Assembly: GCA_015121965.1 (NCBI GenBank)
Contig: JADFAP010000017.1
Location: 5,047 to 37,225 of the forward strand
DNA length: 32,179 nt
Reading direction: 5' to 3'
DNA from: Candidatus Acidifodinimicrobium mancum
GTDB lineage: Archaea > Nanobdellota > Nanobdellia > Parvarchaeales > Parvarchaeaceae
The notes under the pieces are model-generated. The model saw nothing but the letters and a program-made list of their open reading frames with translations, did not search any database and had not been told where the DNA came from. How positions within the stretch are numbered: the first letter of the stretch is position 1; every line of letters starts with the position of its first letter. Made by a program: the position numbers and the translations under genes. Below, piece by piece: positions 1 through 7,353 of this stretch.

Positions 1-377
1 AGCGGAATGCCGTTAAAGACGCAGATCTGGTTCACAATCAGCCTTGTTTTGGTGTTGTCTGTCGTGTCTATCACAAGGTCGCTGCCTTTGAGGGCTTCCT
101 CAGCGTTCCCCAAAGTCAGGTAAAAGGGGAGACTTTTGAACCTAGTCCTGCTGTTTATATCCTCAAACTTAAGCCTTGCGACATCAGCCTTGTAGTTTAC
201 TGTCTTTGTGTCACGAATATCATAGAGAACCTGCGTTTTCACATTGGTCTCGGTGACTATATCGCCGTCAATTATATCTACCTCTCCGAAATCAAGCCTG
301 CCAATAAGCTGCAGTATAGCTGATCCAAGTGCTCCGCACCCGACTAAAGTCAGTCTGAGCTTGTTTAGGTTTCTCAT
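1..377 (-). CDS. ThiF/MoeB/HesA-family E1-like adenylyltransferase (partial)
   Basis: The gene runs off the left edge, so only the first 125 residues are seen. It begins with a Rossmann-type ATP-binding loop, GCGALGS (residues 13-19), then an acidic DGD (38-40) where E1-like enzymes hold the nucleotide ribose, and DTTDNTKTR (104-112), which matches the family's DxTDNxxxR signature. Such enzymes adenylate the C-terminus of ubiquitin-like sulfur carriers (MoaD, ThiS, SAMP) for molybdopterin, thiamine or tRNA thiolation, or for protein conjugation. The catalytic cysteine and zinc-binding part lie outside the window, so the exact role cannot be decided. It is divergent from rpo7 across a 69-bp promoter region. 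The ATG at 375-377 has a TATA-like stretch about 20-25 nt upstream. Confidence 0.85.
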   Translation of the reverse strand, partial: MRNLNKLRLTLVGCGALGSAILQLIGRLDFGEVDIIDGDIVTETNVKTQVLYDIRDTKTVNYKADVARLKFEDINSRTRFKSLPFYLTLGNAEEALKGSDLVIDTTDNTKTRLIVNQICVFNGIP

Positions 378-393
378 ATCAAATCGAAGAAAT

Positions 394-411
394 CTATAAA
401 TATATATAAAA
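394..411. promoter_or_regulatory. shared TATA region of the divergent ThiF-like and rpo7 genes
   Basis: An alternating A/T stretch (TATAAATATATATAAAA) lies between the two divergent genes. Read on the plus strand it would start rpo7 mRNA at about position 432, leaving a roughly 15-nt leader with GGAG at 436-439, seven bases before the rpo7 ATG at 447. Read on the minus strand it lies about 20-25 nt before the ThiF-like ATG, implying a leaderless or nearly leaderless transcript. Confidence 0.55.
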
Positions 412-446
412 GCATACAAGAACATTAAATTAGTTGGAGATAAACT

Positions 447-1013
447 ATGTACGAGATTTTGACTTTAAAATCGAAGATAAGGGTCCCCCCTAGGGCGGAG
501 GAGCAGCCGTTAGATGAGGCCATACGGCTTAAGATACACGAAGATTTCATAGGGAAGATAATAGAGGGGAAATCTCTGCTCTTAGGGCTAGTAAGCATAG
601 ACTCGATAGACGAGGGGATAATAATACCTGAGGATCCCTCAGCATACTACCCGGCTACCTTTAAACTATTAGGCTATACACCCACCCTGCATGAGGTTGT
701 AAAGGGGCAAGTTGTCAATATCAGTGAGATAGGCGCTACAGTTAATGTAGGACCTGTGGATGGGCTTGCGTTTATATCGCAGACCATGGATGATTACGTA
801 GACTTCAGCAAGAACGCACTGGTCGGCAGAAAGACAAAGGAATCGATAAAGATCGGCGATACCGTCACTGCCAGCATAATAGCTATCACCACAAAGGGGC
901 AGATGAAGATTGGGCTTACGATGAGAGCACCCGGACTTGGAAAGATTGACAAGAAGAAGGGAATAAAGAAAAAGGCTGCAAAGGCTGCGAAAGGGGAGAG
1001 GAACAATGGTTGA
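447..1013 (+). CDS. rpo7: DNA-directed RNA polymerase subunit Rpo7 (RpoE')
   Basis: Rpo7 is the archaeal counterpart of eukaryotic Rpb7. It forms the RNA polymerase stalk with Rpo4, binds emerging RNA and aids open-complex formation. The 188-residue protein has the usual two parts: an N-terminal RNP-like domain (about 1-80, opening MYEILTLKSKIRVPP and including HEDFIGKI) and an S1/OB RNA-binding domain (about 82-165, GQVVNISEIGATVNVGPVDG). A lysine-rich tail follows. It heads a tight operon with spt4, rps24e and rps27ae, a long-conserved archaeal gene order. Its last codons overlap the spt4 start by 8 nt. The ATG is preceded by GGAG at a good distance. Confidence 0.97.
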   Translation: MYEILTLKSKIRVPPRAEEQPLDEAIRLKIHEDFIGKIIEGKSLLLGLVSIDSIDEGIIIPEDPSAYYPATFKLLGYTPTLHEVVKGQVVNISEIGATVNVGPVDGLAFISQTMDDYVDFSKNALVGRKTKESIKIGDTVTASIIAITTKGQMKIGLTMRAPGLGKIDKKKGIKKKAAKAAKGERNNG

Positions 1014-1191
1014 GAAAGCCTGCAGAGTCTGTGGCCACATAACGGAGGGGAGGAAGTGCGAAATCTGCGGAAGCGATGACCTGTCGGCGAAGTGGAAGGG
1101 GGTCATTGATGTTATTGACCCGGAGAATTCAAAGGTTGCTGCAGATCTTAAGATCACAAAGCCAGGCAAATACGCATTGGTTATAGAATAA
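1006..1191 (+). CDS. spt4: transcription elongation factor Spt4 (RpoE'')
   Basis: Spt4 is a small zinc-binding elongation factor that binds the NGN domain of Spt5 and stabilises the RNA polymerase clamp for processive transcription. The 61-residue protein has four cysteines in two pairs (C6, C9, C18, C21) that hold zinc, then the short beta-rich Spt5-facing part with WKGVIDVIDP. Length and layout are normal for archaeal Spt4. It overlaps the end of rpo7 and is followed after 2 nt by rps24e, so it is almost certainly translated from the same mRNA. No unusual residues are seen. Confidence 0.95.
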   Translation: MVEKACRVCGHITEGRKCEICGSDDLSAKWKGVIDVIDPENSKVAADLKITKPGKYALVIE

Positions 1192-1193
1192 TT

Positions 1194-1496
1194 ATGAAAC
1201 TAGAGGTCACCGGTGAGTCAAGCAATGAGTTCTTTGATCGTAAGACAGTAGATTTTTACGTGGATTTCGAGAAAGGCGAAAAGGTCAAACTACTGGACGC
1301 GAGGAAGGAGCTGTCTGAAAAATATAAGGATGGCATGCTTGTCGTGCTTACTTTAAAGAATATGTTTGGGCTTAGGAGGATGAAGGGCGTTGCACAGTTG
1401 TATTCAAATGAGACAGTGGCAAAGTCGGTTCTGCCCAGGTACGTGCTGAAGAAGAACGGGTTGATAGAAGATGCCAAAGAAAAAGAAAAGAAATAG
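1194..1496 (+). CDS. rps24e: 30S ribosomal protein S24e
   Basis: This is a small-subunit protein shared by archaea and eukaryotes but absent from bacteria. The 100 residues show the family pattern: an N-terminal beta strand, the segment DFEKGEKVKLLDARKELSEK, then the hallmark LKNMFGLRRMKGVAQLY (about residues 53-69), in which the basic loop contacts rRNA, and a lysine-rich tail. It is the third gene of the rpo7 operon. Its last 26 nt overlap the start of rps27ae in another frame, so the lysine tail of S24e and the basic N-terminus of S27ae are encoded by the same A-rich DNA. Confidence 0.95.
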   Translation: MKLEVTGESSNEFFDRKTVDFYVDFEKGEKVKLLDARKELSEKYKDGMLVVLTLKNMFGLRRMKGVAQLYSNETVAKSVLPRYVLKKNGLIEDAKEKEKK

Positions 1497-1662
1497 AGAG
1501 AGCGAGAAGGTCTATAAACTCTACAAGATAGAGGGCGATAAGTTAGTCAGGCTAAGGAAGACCTGCCCCAAGTGTGGAGAAGGCGTTTTTCTAGCTCAGC
1601 ATAAGGACAGGCTCACATGCGGTAGATGTGGATACACTGAATTTCTGCCACAGAAGAAGTAG
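1471..1662 (+). CDS. rps27ae: 30S ribosomal protein S27ae
   Basis: This is a zinc-ribbon protein of the 30S head, equivalent to the ribosomal half of the eukaryotic ubiquitin-S31 fusion; archaea carry it without ubiquitin. The 63 residues have a basic N-terminus (MPKKKKRNRE) and four zinc ligands in two CxxC pairs (C32/C35 and C50/C53), ending GYTEFLPQKK. It is the last gene of the operon begun by rpo7 and starts inside rps24e, suggesting coupled translation. About 115 bp follow before the next gene. In many archaea a KEOPS kae1 gene comes next, but here it does not. Confidence 0.95.
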   Translation: MPKKKKRNRESEKVYKLYKIEGDKLVRLRKTCPKCGEGVFLAQHKDRLTCGRCGYTEFLPQKK

Positions 1663-1748
1663 TGAGGCGTTTAAGAATAAGTTTAAGTTCTTGCCGATTC
1701 GCTATATATTTGCAGATATCAATTTGAACACTTCTTTGAATCTACAAA

Positions 1749-1754
1749 TTTATA
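1749..1754 (+). promoter_or_regulatory. TATA-like box for the nnrE-like gene
   Basis: TTTATA is centred about 26 nt before the ATG at 1778. No Shine-Dalgarno sequence lies in the A-rich bases between. The spacing equals the usual archaeal TATA-to-start-site distance, so the mRNA is probably leaderless. Confidence 0.6.
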
Positions 1755-1777
1755 CGATTGCTGCAAATAAATAAAAT

Positions 1778-2416
1778 ATGGAATATTACAGCGTAGCACA
1801 GATCAAAAATATGGAGGAAGAAGCCAAAAAGAGAGGCGTGACTGAAAATAAGATGATGGATACGGCTGGGCGTTTAGTGGCCGATTTTATAGATAAGAAT
1901 ATAGAATTTAAAAGAGCGGTATTTATAGCAGGCACTGGAAACAATGGCGGGGATGCTCTTTCTGCGGCTTTCCACCTCTTTAATTTGAACCATTCAAACA
2001 TTGAAGTTATTGTTGTAGGAAAACCGGAGGAATTGAAAGAAAACCCGAAAGTTTTCCTTTACCTTATAAGTGATATCAAAGATATTTCAGTCAAATTCAT
2101 TTCTGATTCAGCTGCTTTAAACAGCATAAAGGAGGATATAAAAGATGCGGATATTTTGGTGGTAGAGCTTTTCGGTACCGGTTTTCATGGTGATCTGCCT
2201 ACCTTAGCTGCCGATTTAATTGATTCGATAAATGATTCAGATGCTAAAAGAATCAGCATAGATATACCTTCTGGCATGAATGGCGATTCAGGAGATTTCA
2301 AAAAAGTAGTAAAATCAGATTTCACTCTTACAATGATGGCTATGAAAAAGGCATTCCAAAATCCGCAAGCATTGTCGGTCTGCGGCAAGATCTTGATCAT
2401 GAACTTATTAAATTAA
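1778..2416 (+). CDS. nnrE: NAD(P)H-hydrate epimerase (YjeF N-terminal domain)
   Basis: The enzyme interconverts R and S forms of hydrated NADH and NADPH so that a partner dehydratase (NnrD) can repair them. The 212 residues cover one YjeF_N Rossmann-like domain: AGTGNNGGD (51-59) is the family nucleotide-binding loop, ELFGTGFHGDL carries the second conserved glycine loop, and DIPSGMNGDSG is the third signature. Many prokaryotes fuse this domain to the NnrD kinase-like domain; here it stands alone and no NnrD is visible in the window. It is monocistronic with its own TATA box and ends 27 bp before a convergent tRNA-Ser. Confidence 0.9.
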   Translation: MEYYSVAQIKNMEEEAKKRGVTENKMMDTAGRLVADFIDKNIEFKRAVFIAGTGNNGGDALSAAFHLFNLNHSNIEVIVVGKPEELKENPKVFLYLISDIKDISVKFISDSAALNSIKEDIKDADILVVELFGTGFHGDLPTLAADLIDSINDSDAKRISIDIPSGMNGDSGDFKKVVKSDFTLTMMAMKKAFQNPQALSVCGKILIMNLLN

Positions 2417-2443
2417 TATAATAAATTTTAGAACATTAACCAT

Positions 2444-2526
2444 CGCTGGGTACAGGATTCGAACCTGTGAATCCTTGCGGAAACCGGTTCTCAAGACCGG
2501 CGCTTTAACCACTCAGCCAACCCAGC
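2444..2526 (-). tRNA. tRNA-Ser (anticodon TGA)
   Basis: Read on the minus strand this folds as a class II tRNA. The acceptor stem is GCTGGGT with ACCCAGC, the anticodon stem is CCGGT/ACCGG around loop CTTGAGA (anticodon TGA), the variable arm is long (TCC-GCAA-GGA), and the T arm is ACAGG TTCGAAT CCTGT. The discriminator base is G, as expected for archaeal tRNA-Ser. There is no intron and CCA is not encoded. It is convergent with the nnrE-like gene and divergent from the glycosylase gene. Confidence 0.95.
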
Positions 2527-2550
2527 ATCAGTAAGAGTTGTCAGTCAACA

Positions 2551-2559
2551 AATTTAAAT
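2551..2559. promoter_or_regulatory. shared TATA box between tRNA-Ser and the OGG1-like gene
   Basis: The nearly palindromic AATTTAAAT is centred about 26 nt before the glycosylase ATG (2581) on the plus strand and about 29 nt before the tRNA-Ser 5' end (2526) on the minus strand. One box could therefore serve both divergent units, the protein gene being leaderless. Confidence 0.5.
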
Positions 2560-2580
2560 GATGTGCTTGTTATCTATTGA

Positions 2581-3393
2581 ATGCAGATTAATATAAACAA
2601 CTTCTCCTTGGATGCGACTCTATCCGCTGGCCAGACTTTTTCTTGGTTCAAATTGGAGGGTAGGTGGATCAGGCTGGTCGGGAATCCGATAACTGCAAAG
2701 CAAACTGATCGAAATACTTTAGAAGCAGATGGAGCGGGCGAAAAGGAGATAAAAAGACTACTGGGTTTGAATGATGATATTCAGAGGATAAACAAAGAGA
2801 TAAGCAAGGATGATTTCATATCAGAGGCGATAAGAAAATCGGCAGGCTTAAGGGTTGTGGAGGATGGGCTTTGGCCTTCGACACTCGGCTTCATTCTATC
2901 CATACAATCAAACATAAACCTTATAAAGAAAAGAGTGCAGACTCTGTCGAAGATATATGGTGAAGAGGTAGAGGTTAACGGTAAGAAACTCTACACATTC
3001 CCCAGGGCGAATAGTATCTCCGCCAGGCCAGATCTCACAGCTGAAGCAAGACTGGGATTTAGATCAAAGTTTGTGATTGCTGCGGCTAAACATTTCAGTG
3101 AGACAAATATAAATGAAGAAATAGAAGACGAGGAGCTTGTAAAGCACCTTCTTTCGATTCATGGCGTAGGTCCTAAGGTTCTTGACTGTGTGATGCTGTA
3201 TGGTCTTCATAGATTATCATATTTCCCTATGGATGTGTGGATAGAGAGGGCTCTGAAGGAGAAATACTCAAACATGGTAGGTGGTTTAAAATCCTATAGG
3301 GCGATAAATGAGAAAATGAGGGAGTATTTCGGCGAGTTCGCGGGATATGCGCAGCTTTACATATACGACAGCTTCAGGAAGAAAACAAGCTAG
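2581..3393 (+). CDS. ogg: 8-oxoguanine DNA glycosylase/AP lyase (OGG1 type)
   Basis: The enzyme excises 8-oxoguanine paired with C and can nick the abasic site. The 270 residues align with eukaryotic OGG1 rather than the short archaeal AGOG. An N-terminal OGG_N-like beta domain (about 1-105, with LSAGQTFSWF) precedes an HhH-GPD domain. Its HhH motif is LLSIHGVGPKVLDCVMLYG, with catalytic lysine K199; the conserved aspartate D218 sits in FPMDVWIER. The Lys-Asp spacing of 19 residues equals that of human OGG1 (K249, D268). IQSNINLIKKR is the counterpart of the damage-side Asn-rich loop of OGG1. It is convergent with thiI and overlaps it by 4 nt. Confidence 0.9.
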   Translation: MQININNFSLDATLSAGQTFSWFKLEGRWIRLVGNPITAKQTDRNTLEADGAGEKEIKRLLGLNDDIQRINKEISKDDFISEAIRKSAGLRVVEDGLWPSTLGFILSIQSNINLIKKRVQTLSKIYGEEVEVNGKKLYTFPRANSISARPDLTAEARLGFRSKFVIAAAKHFSETNINEEIEDEELVKHLLSIHGVGPKVLDCVMLYGLHRLSYFPMDVWIERALKEKYSNMVGGLKSYRAINEKMREYFGEFAGYAQLYIYDSFRKKTS

Positions 3394-4514
3394 TCAAAGG
3401 AGAATTCCTTGACCTTCATCTGTTTCATGCTTTCATCCACTATCCCGTCAAGATCTATTTCCTTAGACAGCCTCTCTATTACCTCTGATTTCGCATTTGT
3501 AGCCGGATGCTTCGAAACTATGGAACAGCAGTCTTTGTATGGCTGTATAGATAGATCATATGTCCCGTACCTCATTGCTAGTTTGATTATCTCTTCCTTG
3601 TTTACAGTGGTGAATGGCCTCAAGATAAGTGTCTCAACCCCGCTGCTTTCAGCTCTTAGATTGTCAAGCGTTTGGGAGGCAACCTGGGAGAGGGAATCCC
3701 CGGTCGCAATTGCCTTGTATCCCATCTCATTTGCGAGCCTTTCTGCAAGCTTCAGAAGGAATCTCTTGAATAGAACCAGTTCGTACCTGGGCGGGGCTGC
3801 GGAGGCCTTGATAGAGAAAACATAGAAAGGCACAAGATATAGTTTGAAGTCGTTTACCCCCTTTATTCTCTCAAGTATTCCTTTTATCTTCGAATCCAGA
3901 GCTAGGTCCGGGTCATTAAAGGCATGGACGTGCAGCAAATCAACAGACATCCCCCTCTTCATCAGTTCGAATGGAACAACCGAAGAGTCAATTCCTCCTG
4001 AAAATAACGACAGCACTTTATTCTTTGGGTCTATAGGCAATCCGCCTATCCCTCTTTTGATGTCATAGTTGACCGTAAAATTGTCCTTGAATATCTCAAT
4101 TCTTACTTTCTGCCCACTCTCTTCTCCCCCAACTTCTTTTATTAAGTAGTTCCTTATATCAAGCGATGTTTTTTCATATGACTTATCTATCCTCCTCACA
4201 TCTATGTTCATTGGTCCATACTGGGCTTCCAGCGCTTTGACCGCCTTTTTAAGTTTTTCAAGGTCTCTCTCTATTATCTCAGTCCTTCCGAACCACGCGA
4301 TCCCAGGAAGTAAGGCGAGTCGGTCGGCGTCTTTCTCATCCACACCCCTCAATAGTAGTCTGCCCCATATCTTCTCTGGTCTCTTGTGAAAAGTCCTGTA
4401 TATCTCCTTATCAAGAAGCTTCTCAAAGCCTCTCCGGTTCCTTCCCTTCAAGGCTATCTCATTGTAGTGTATACTTACATCTTCTAACATAACCTTACTT
4501 TTACCCCCTCTCAC
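3390..4514 (-). CDS. thiI: tRNA 4-thiouridine/thiamine biosynthesis sulfurtransferase ThiI
   Basis: ThiI adenylates U8 of tRNA and inserts sulfur to make 4-thiouridine; some archaeal forms also serve thiamine synthesis. Domains in order are a ferredoxin-like N-terminal part containing NEIALKGRNRRGF, a THUMP domain (to about 165) and a PP-loop ATPase with SGGIDSSV (about 173-180). KDCCSIVSKHP near residue 334 carries the conserved cysteine of the AANH domain. There is no C-terminal rhodanese domain, as in most archaeal ThiI. The start is uncertain. The GTG at 4514 lies 27 nt from the TATA box (leaderless), but an in-frame ATG at 4490 gives the usual N-terminus (MLEDVSIHYNEIALKG) with an SD-like GAGGGGG further upstream. 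Confidence 0.92.
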   Translation of the reverse strand: MRGGKSKVMLEDVSIHYNEIALKGRNRRGFEKLLDKEIYRTFHKRPEKIWGRLLLRGVDEKDADRLALLPGIAWFGRTEIIERDLEKLKKAVKALEAQYGPMNIDVRRIDKSYEKTSLDIRNYLIKEVGGEESGQKVRIEIFKDNFTVNYDIKRGIGGLPIDPKNKVLSLFSGGIDSSVVPFELMKRGMSVDLLHVHAFNDPDLALDSKIKGILERIKGVNDFKLYLVPFYVFSIKASAAPPRYELVLFKRFLLKLAERLANEMGYKAIATGDSLSQVASQTLDNLRAESSGVETLILRPFTTVNKEEIIKLAMRYGTYDLSIQPYKDCCSIVSKHPATNAKSEVIERLSKEIDLDGIVDESMKQMKVKEFSFD

Positions 4515-4536
4515 AATTTAAGAGTCATCAAATAAC

Positions 4537-4544
4537 TATTATAT
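4537..4544. promoter_or_regulatory. shared bidirectional TATA box of thiI and rtcB
   Basis: TATTATAT (ATATAATA on the other strand) is the only TATA-like element in the 54-bp gap. Its centre is about 28 nt from the rtcB ATG (4569) and about 27 nt from the thiI GTG (4514). A GC-rich CCGCGG follows directly on the rtcB side. The symmetry suggests one box initiating two leaderless transcripts. Confidence 0.55.
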
Positions 4545-4568
4545 CCGCGGGTATGTTAATATAAATTA

Positions 4569-6014
4569 ATGGAAGCAAAAAGGGTTGGGGATTTAGAGTG
4601 GGTCATTGATAAAAGCTTCAAAGAAGGCATGAGAGTTCCAATACGACTTTTTGGAACTGAGAACCTAATAAAGAATCTTGATCCCCAGGTATACGATCAG
4701 GCAGCAAATGTTGCGACCTTACCTGGCGCAGAGAAAGAGATAATATTGATGCCAGATGCACATTCAGGCTACGGCGCCCCGATAGGCACAGTGGCTGCAT
4801 TTGACGTAAACAACGGTGGAATAATCTCCCCAGGAATGATAGGATTTGACATAAACTGTTCTGTCAGGCTGATAAAGACTAACCTTACGCTAAAGGATGT
4901 CAAACCGAAGCTGAAGACGTTAGTTGAAGAATTTTTCAAGGCAATACCGTCAGGTGTGGGCTCAGAGAGCAAGGTGAGACTGAAGGAGCCAGAGTTTAAG
5001 GAGCTGGCAGACGGCGGAGCTAGATGGGCTACTGAGCGCGGGTTTGGAAAGAAGGAAGACCTTGAAAGGATAGAACTGAACGGCAATGCAGAATGGGCTG
5101 ACAGCGGGAAACTATCAAAAGCAGCGGTAAAGAGGGGATTGAATCAGATAGGGACGCTTGGATCAGGCAATCACTACCTTGAGATCGAGCACCTAGTCCC
5201 AGAGAATGTGTTCGATGATAAGTTAGCAAAGAAGTGGGGATTATTTGATGACCAGATTTTGATTCTTGTACATACCGGCTCAAGAGGAGCAGGGCACCAG
5301 ATAGCCTCGGATTATATGAATTCATTCGCGAGCATAATGAAATCAAAGTATAACATAGAAGTTCCGGACCGAGAGCTAGCTGCTGTCCCTTTTCTGTCGG
5401 ATGATGGGCAGGATTACTATAAAGCGATGGGCTGCGGTGTAAACATAAGCTTCGCAAACAAGCAGATAATCCTACAGAGAGTGAGGGAAGTGATGTCGAA
5501 GGTTTTCAAGTCTGACGAGGATTCACTGGGTATAGATATCGTGTATGATGTAGCGCATAACAGGGCTACACTAGAGAAGCACGAAATAGACGGTGAGAAC
5601 CTTGAGCTTTTAGTTCATAGGAAAGGGGCTACTGCAAGCTATTACCCCGGAAGGAAGGAGATACCAAAATTATACAGGCAGGATGGATCCCCGGTCCTGA
5701 TAGGCGGGAGCATGCAGACCGCAAGTTACCTTCTGGTCGGTTCAGAAAATTCAAGGCAGACTTTTTGCTCAACTGTCCACGGAGCGGGAAGGATGATGAG
5801 CAGGCACAAGGCAAAGGAGAAATACGACGGAAAGAAGCTAAAGGAGGAGATGATAAAGAGTGGGATCTACGTTGATACAGATTCATTGTCTGGCCTAGCA
5901 GAAGAAGCCGGAGGAGCGTACAAGGATGTCAATGAGGTTGTTGAAAGCGTTGACAAGGCAGGAATATCCAGGAAAGTGGCAAAGTTCCTTCCGCTCGGCG
6001 TAATAAAGGGATGA
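4569..6014 (+). CDS. rtcB: RNA-splicing ligase RtcB (3'-phosphate/5'-OH)
   Basis: RtcB joins a 2',3'-cyclic phosphate or 3'-phosphate end to a 5'-OH end using GTP and Mn2+, sealing tRNA exons and broken RNAs. The protein is 481 residues, the same as the well-studied Pyrococcus enzyme. The metal ligands are visible: D94 and C97 in GFDINC, His in LGSGNHYLEI, His in VHTGSRGAGHQI, His in YDVAHNRA. The guanylylated histidine is in STVHGAGRMMSR near residue 403. There is no intein. It overlaps the archease start by 4 nt (ATGA), so the two are translationally coupled. It appears leaderless from a TATA box shared with thiI. Confidence 0.97.
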   Translation: MEAKRVGDLEWVIDKSFKEGMRVPIRLFGTENLIKNLDPQVYDQAANVATLPGAEKEIILMPDAHSGYGAPIGTVAAFDVNNGGIISPGMIGFDINCSVRLIKTNLTLKDVKPKLKTLVEEFFKAIPSGVGSESKVRLKEPEFKELADGGARWATERGFGKKEDLERIELNGNAEWADSGKLSKAAVKRGLNQIGTLGSGNHYLEIEHLVPENVFDDKLAKKWGLFDDQILILVHTGSRGAGHQIASDYMNSFASIMKSKYNIEVPDRELAAVPFLSDDGQDYYKAMGCGVNISFANKQIILQRVREVMSKVFKSDEDSLGIDIVYDVAHNRATLEKHEIDGENLELLVHRKGATASYYPGRKEIPKLYRQDGSPVLIGGSMQTASYLLVGSENSRQTFCSTVHGAGRMMSRHKAKEKYDGKKLKEEMIKSGIYVDTDSLSGLAEEAGGAYKDVNEVVESVDKAGISRKVAKFLPLGVIKG

Positions 6015-6469
6015 CTAAAATGGCAAAGATCAAGAGAAACTACAGGTTTTTGGACAACATAACCAGTGCTGATGTGGCTTTCGAAGCGGGTGGTGAAACC
6101 ATGGACAAGCTATTCGAAAACTGTGCGTATGCTCTGGAGAACGTGATGGTGAACAGGCTAGACAGGGTAAAAGCGGAAAAAGAAAGGAATATAACAGTTG
6201 AAGCACGTGATGCGGATCAGCTGCTTTTCTCGTTTCTTCATGAGATCTTAATGCTGAAGGACGTTGAAAGGCTGGTCTTCAGCAGGTTTAAGGTATCGAT
6301 TAAGAGGCTGAATGAAAACAGGTATCTGCTAAAGTGCATATGCAAGGGCTCAAAGATAGATCCTAAGACACATGACGTAGTGGTTGATGTGAAGGGGATA
6401 TCAATGCACAGGCTGAAGGTTGGGAGAAAGGAAGGCGCGTATAAGGCAATGGTCGTTGTAGATGTATGA
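6011..6469 (+). CDS. archease, activator of RtcB
   Basis: Archease speeds guanylylation of RtcB and allows multiple turnovers. The 152-residue length is typical. Family marks are the N-terminal FLDNITSADVAFEAGG (a variant of the usual HTADxxxxAxG), LLFSFLHEILML, the KGISMHRLKV strand and a C-terminal AMVVVDV whose penultimate aspartate is the conserved metal ligand. The N-terminal segment has a small insertion relative to the canonical DHTADV. Overlap with rtcB fixes the start at 6011, although MAKIKRN (6020) is also possible. The gene ends 3 bp from the convergent spermidine-synthase-like gene. Confidence 0.9.
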   Translation: MTKMAKIKRNYRFLDNITSADVAFEAGGETMDKLFENCAYALENVMVNRLDRVKAEKERNITVEARDADQLLFSFLHEILMLKDVERLVFSRFKVSIKRLNENRYLLKCICKGSKIDPKTHDVVVDVKGISMHRLKVGRKEGAYKAMVVVDV

Positions 6470-6472
6470 CCT

Positions 6473-7198
6473 TCAATTCATGCTCTCATACGCTTTGAGC
6501 ACATGTTCTCCTCCAGATTTTGCGTCAAAGTTTCTCCTTACTTTTTCGATTATCTCCGCTTTTTTCATGCCTTTAGAGCAGATTATTATCGTGTTTCCAG
6601 ATAGTATACTGCTGGACACTCTGTATACATTGAATCTCTTCTCCAACTTCCCTATATAACTGTTGAAATAGAGCATGTCTTTTATGCTCATCGCGTAGTT
6701 TATCGCTAGTATCCCCTCTTGGTTCAGTGCTTCGTATGCGCTGTTTACGAACTTCTCGGTCAAGAAAGGCTTAGGTATATAGTCAGATATGTACGCATCT
6801 AGGATCACTATGTCATATCCTCGATGTGTGTCTATATATTTTGACCCGTCTGCAAGTATAATCTCTGCATGAACATCATTGTCGGACATGAACTTCCTGT
6901 ATAACTCAGCTACCTTTGGATCGACTTCCACTGCCGTAAGCGAAGCCTTGCTACCGTATAGTTTTTCGAACTGGAAGAGTATCGTTCCACCCCCAAGGCC
7001 TATCATAAGCACCTTAGGCGTGGCATACAAGCTTGGCAACGGTGCAAAGAAGTCCCAATAAGCATTTGTATAGATTTTTCCGCCCTTGAATATCCTTGAG
7101 TAAGTGACTATTCCGTATCTGAATTCTTTTCGGTCTTCTTCATCCAATATGTTAAAGTCCGGCTCCTTGATTCCAAAGACTTTCCTTATCAAACTCAT
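6473..7198 (-). CDS. spermidine-synthase-like SAM-fold protein
   Basis: The 241 residues carry a Rossmann-type fold of the spermidine synthase family: VLMIGLGGGTILFQFEKLYG is the nucleotide-binding glycine loop, AVEVDPKVAELYRKF the ribose-binding acidic strand, and DIVILDAYISDYIPKPFLTEKF the segment where true synthases hold the catalytic aspartate. The family's N-terminal beta domain is short here. Polyamine formation is possible, but such short stand-alone SpeE-like proteins are often methyltransferases or of unknown substrate, so aminopropyl transfer is not asserted. It is divergent from the TrmB-like regulator and convergent with archease. GGAAG six bases upstream of the ATG could act as a Shine-Dalgarno. 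Confidence 0.75.
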   Translation of the reverse strand: MSLIRKVFGIKEPDFNILDEEDRKEFRYGIVTYSRIFKGGKIYTNAYWDFFAPLPSLYATPKVLMIGLGGGTILFQFEKLYGSKASLTAVEVDPKVAELYRKFMSDNDVHAEIILADGSKYIDTHRGYDIVILDAYISDYIPKPFLTEKFVNSAYEALNQEGILAINYAMSIKDMLYFNSYIGKLEKRFNVYRVSSSILSGNTIIICSKGMKKAEIIEKVRRNFDAKSGGEHVLKAYESMN

Positions 7199-7294
7199 AA
7201 TCTCTTCCTTCTCTCACCTATAATAAAAGCGTTCTTCTGCGTCATACTTAAATACGAGAAACTATTCATTAATCGTATAACTTAGTAGTAAAAC

Positions 7295-7350
7295 TTTATA
7301 TATTGGTAATTGTTTTATTCCATTTAATAACTATTGAGTAGTGGGGAGGT
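7295..7350 (+). promoter_or_regulatory. TATA box and strong Shine-Dalgarno of the TrmB-like gene
   Basis: TTTATATAT at 7295-7303 predicts a start site near 7325 and a leader of roughly 28 nt. GGGGAGG at 7343-7349 sits 4 nt before the ATG at 7354, one of the strongest ribosome binding sites in the window. This leadered arrangement contrasts with the many TATA-at-minus-26 leaderless genes nearby. Confidence 0.6.
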
Positions 7351-7353
7351 TAT

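Noticed and set aside
669..1169. A 166-codon open frame on the minus strand across rpo7 and spt4
   Set aside because: It lies antisense to two certain genes, and its translation is rich in Ser, Leu and Cys with no family pattern. It is a shadow of the coding frames.
4545..4551. CCGCGG recurring near promoters (about 4545, 18123, 24967)
   Set aside because: Only a few copies, one more lies inside the NFACT gene (about 15877), and positions relative to TATA boxes differ. A handful is near chance expectation.
5029..5457. A 142-codon minus-strand open frame inside rtcB
   Set aside because: Antisense to a perfectly conserved rtcB, with low-complexity composition typical of shadow frames.
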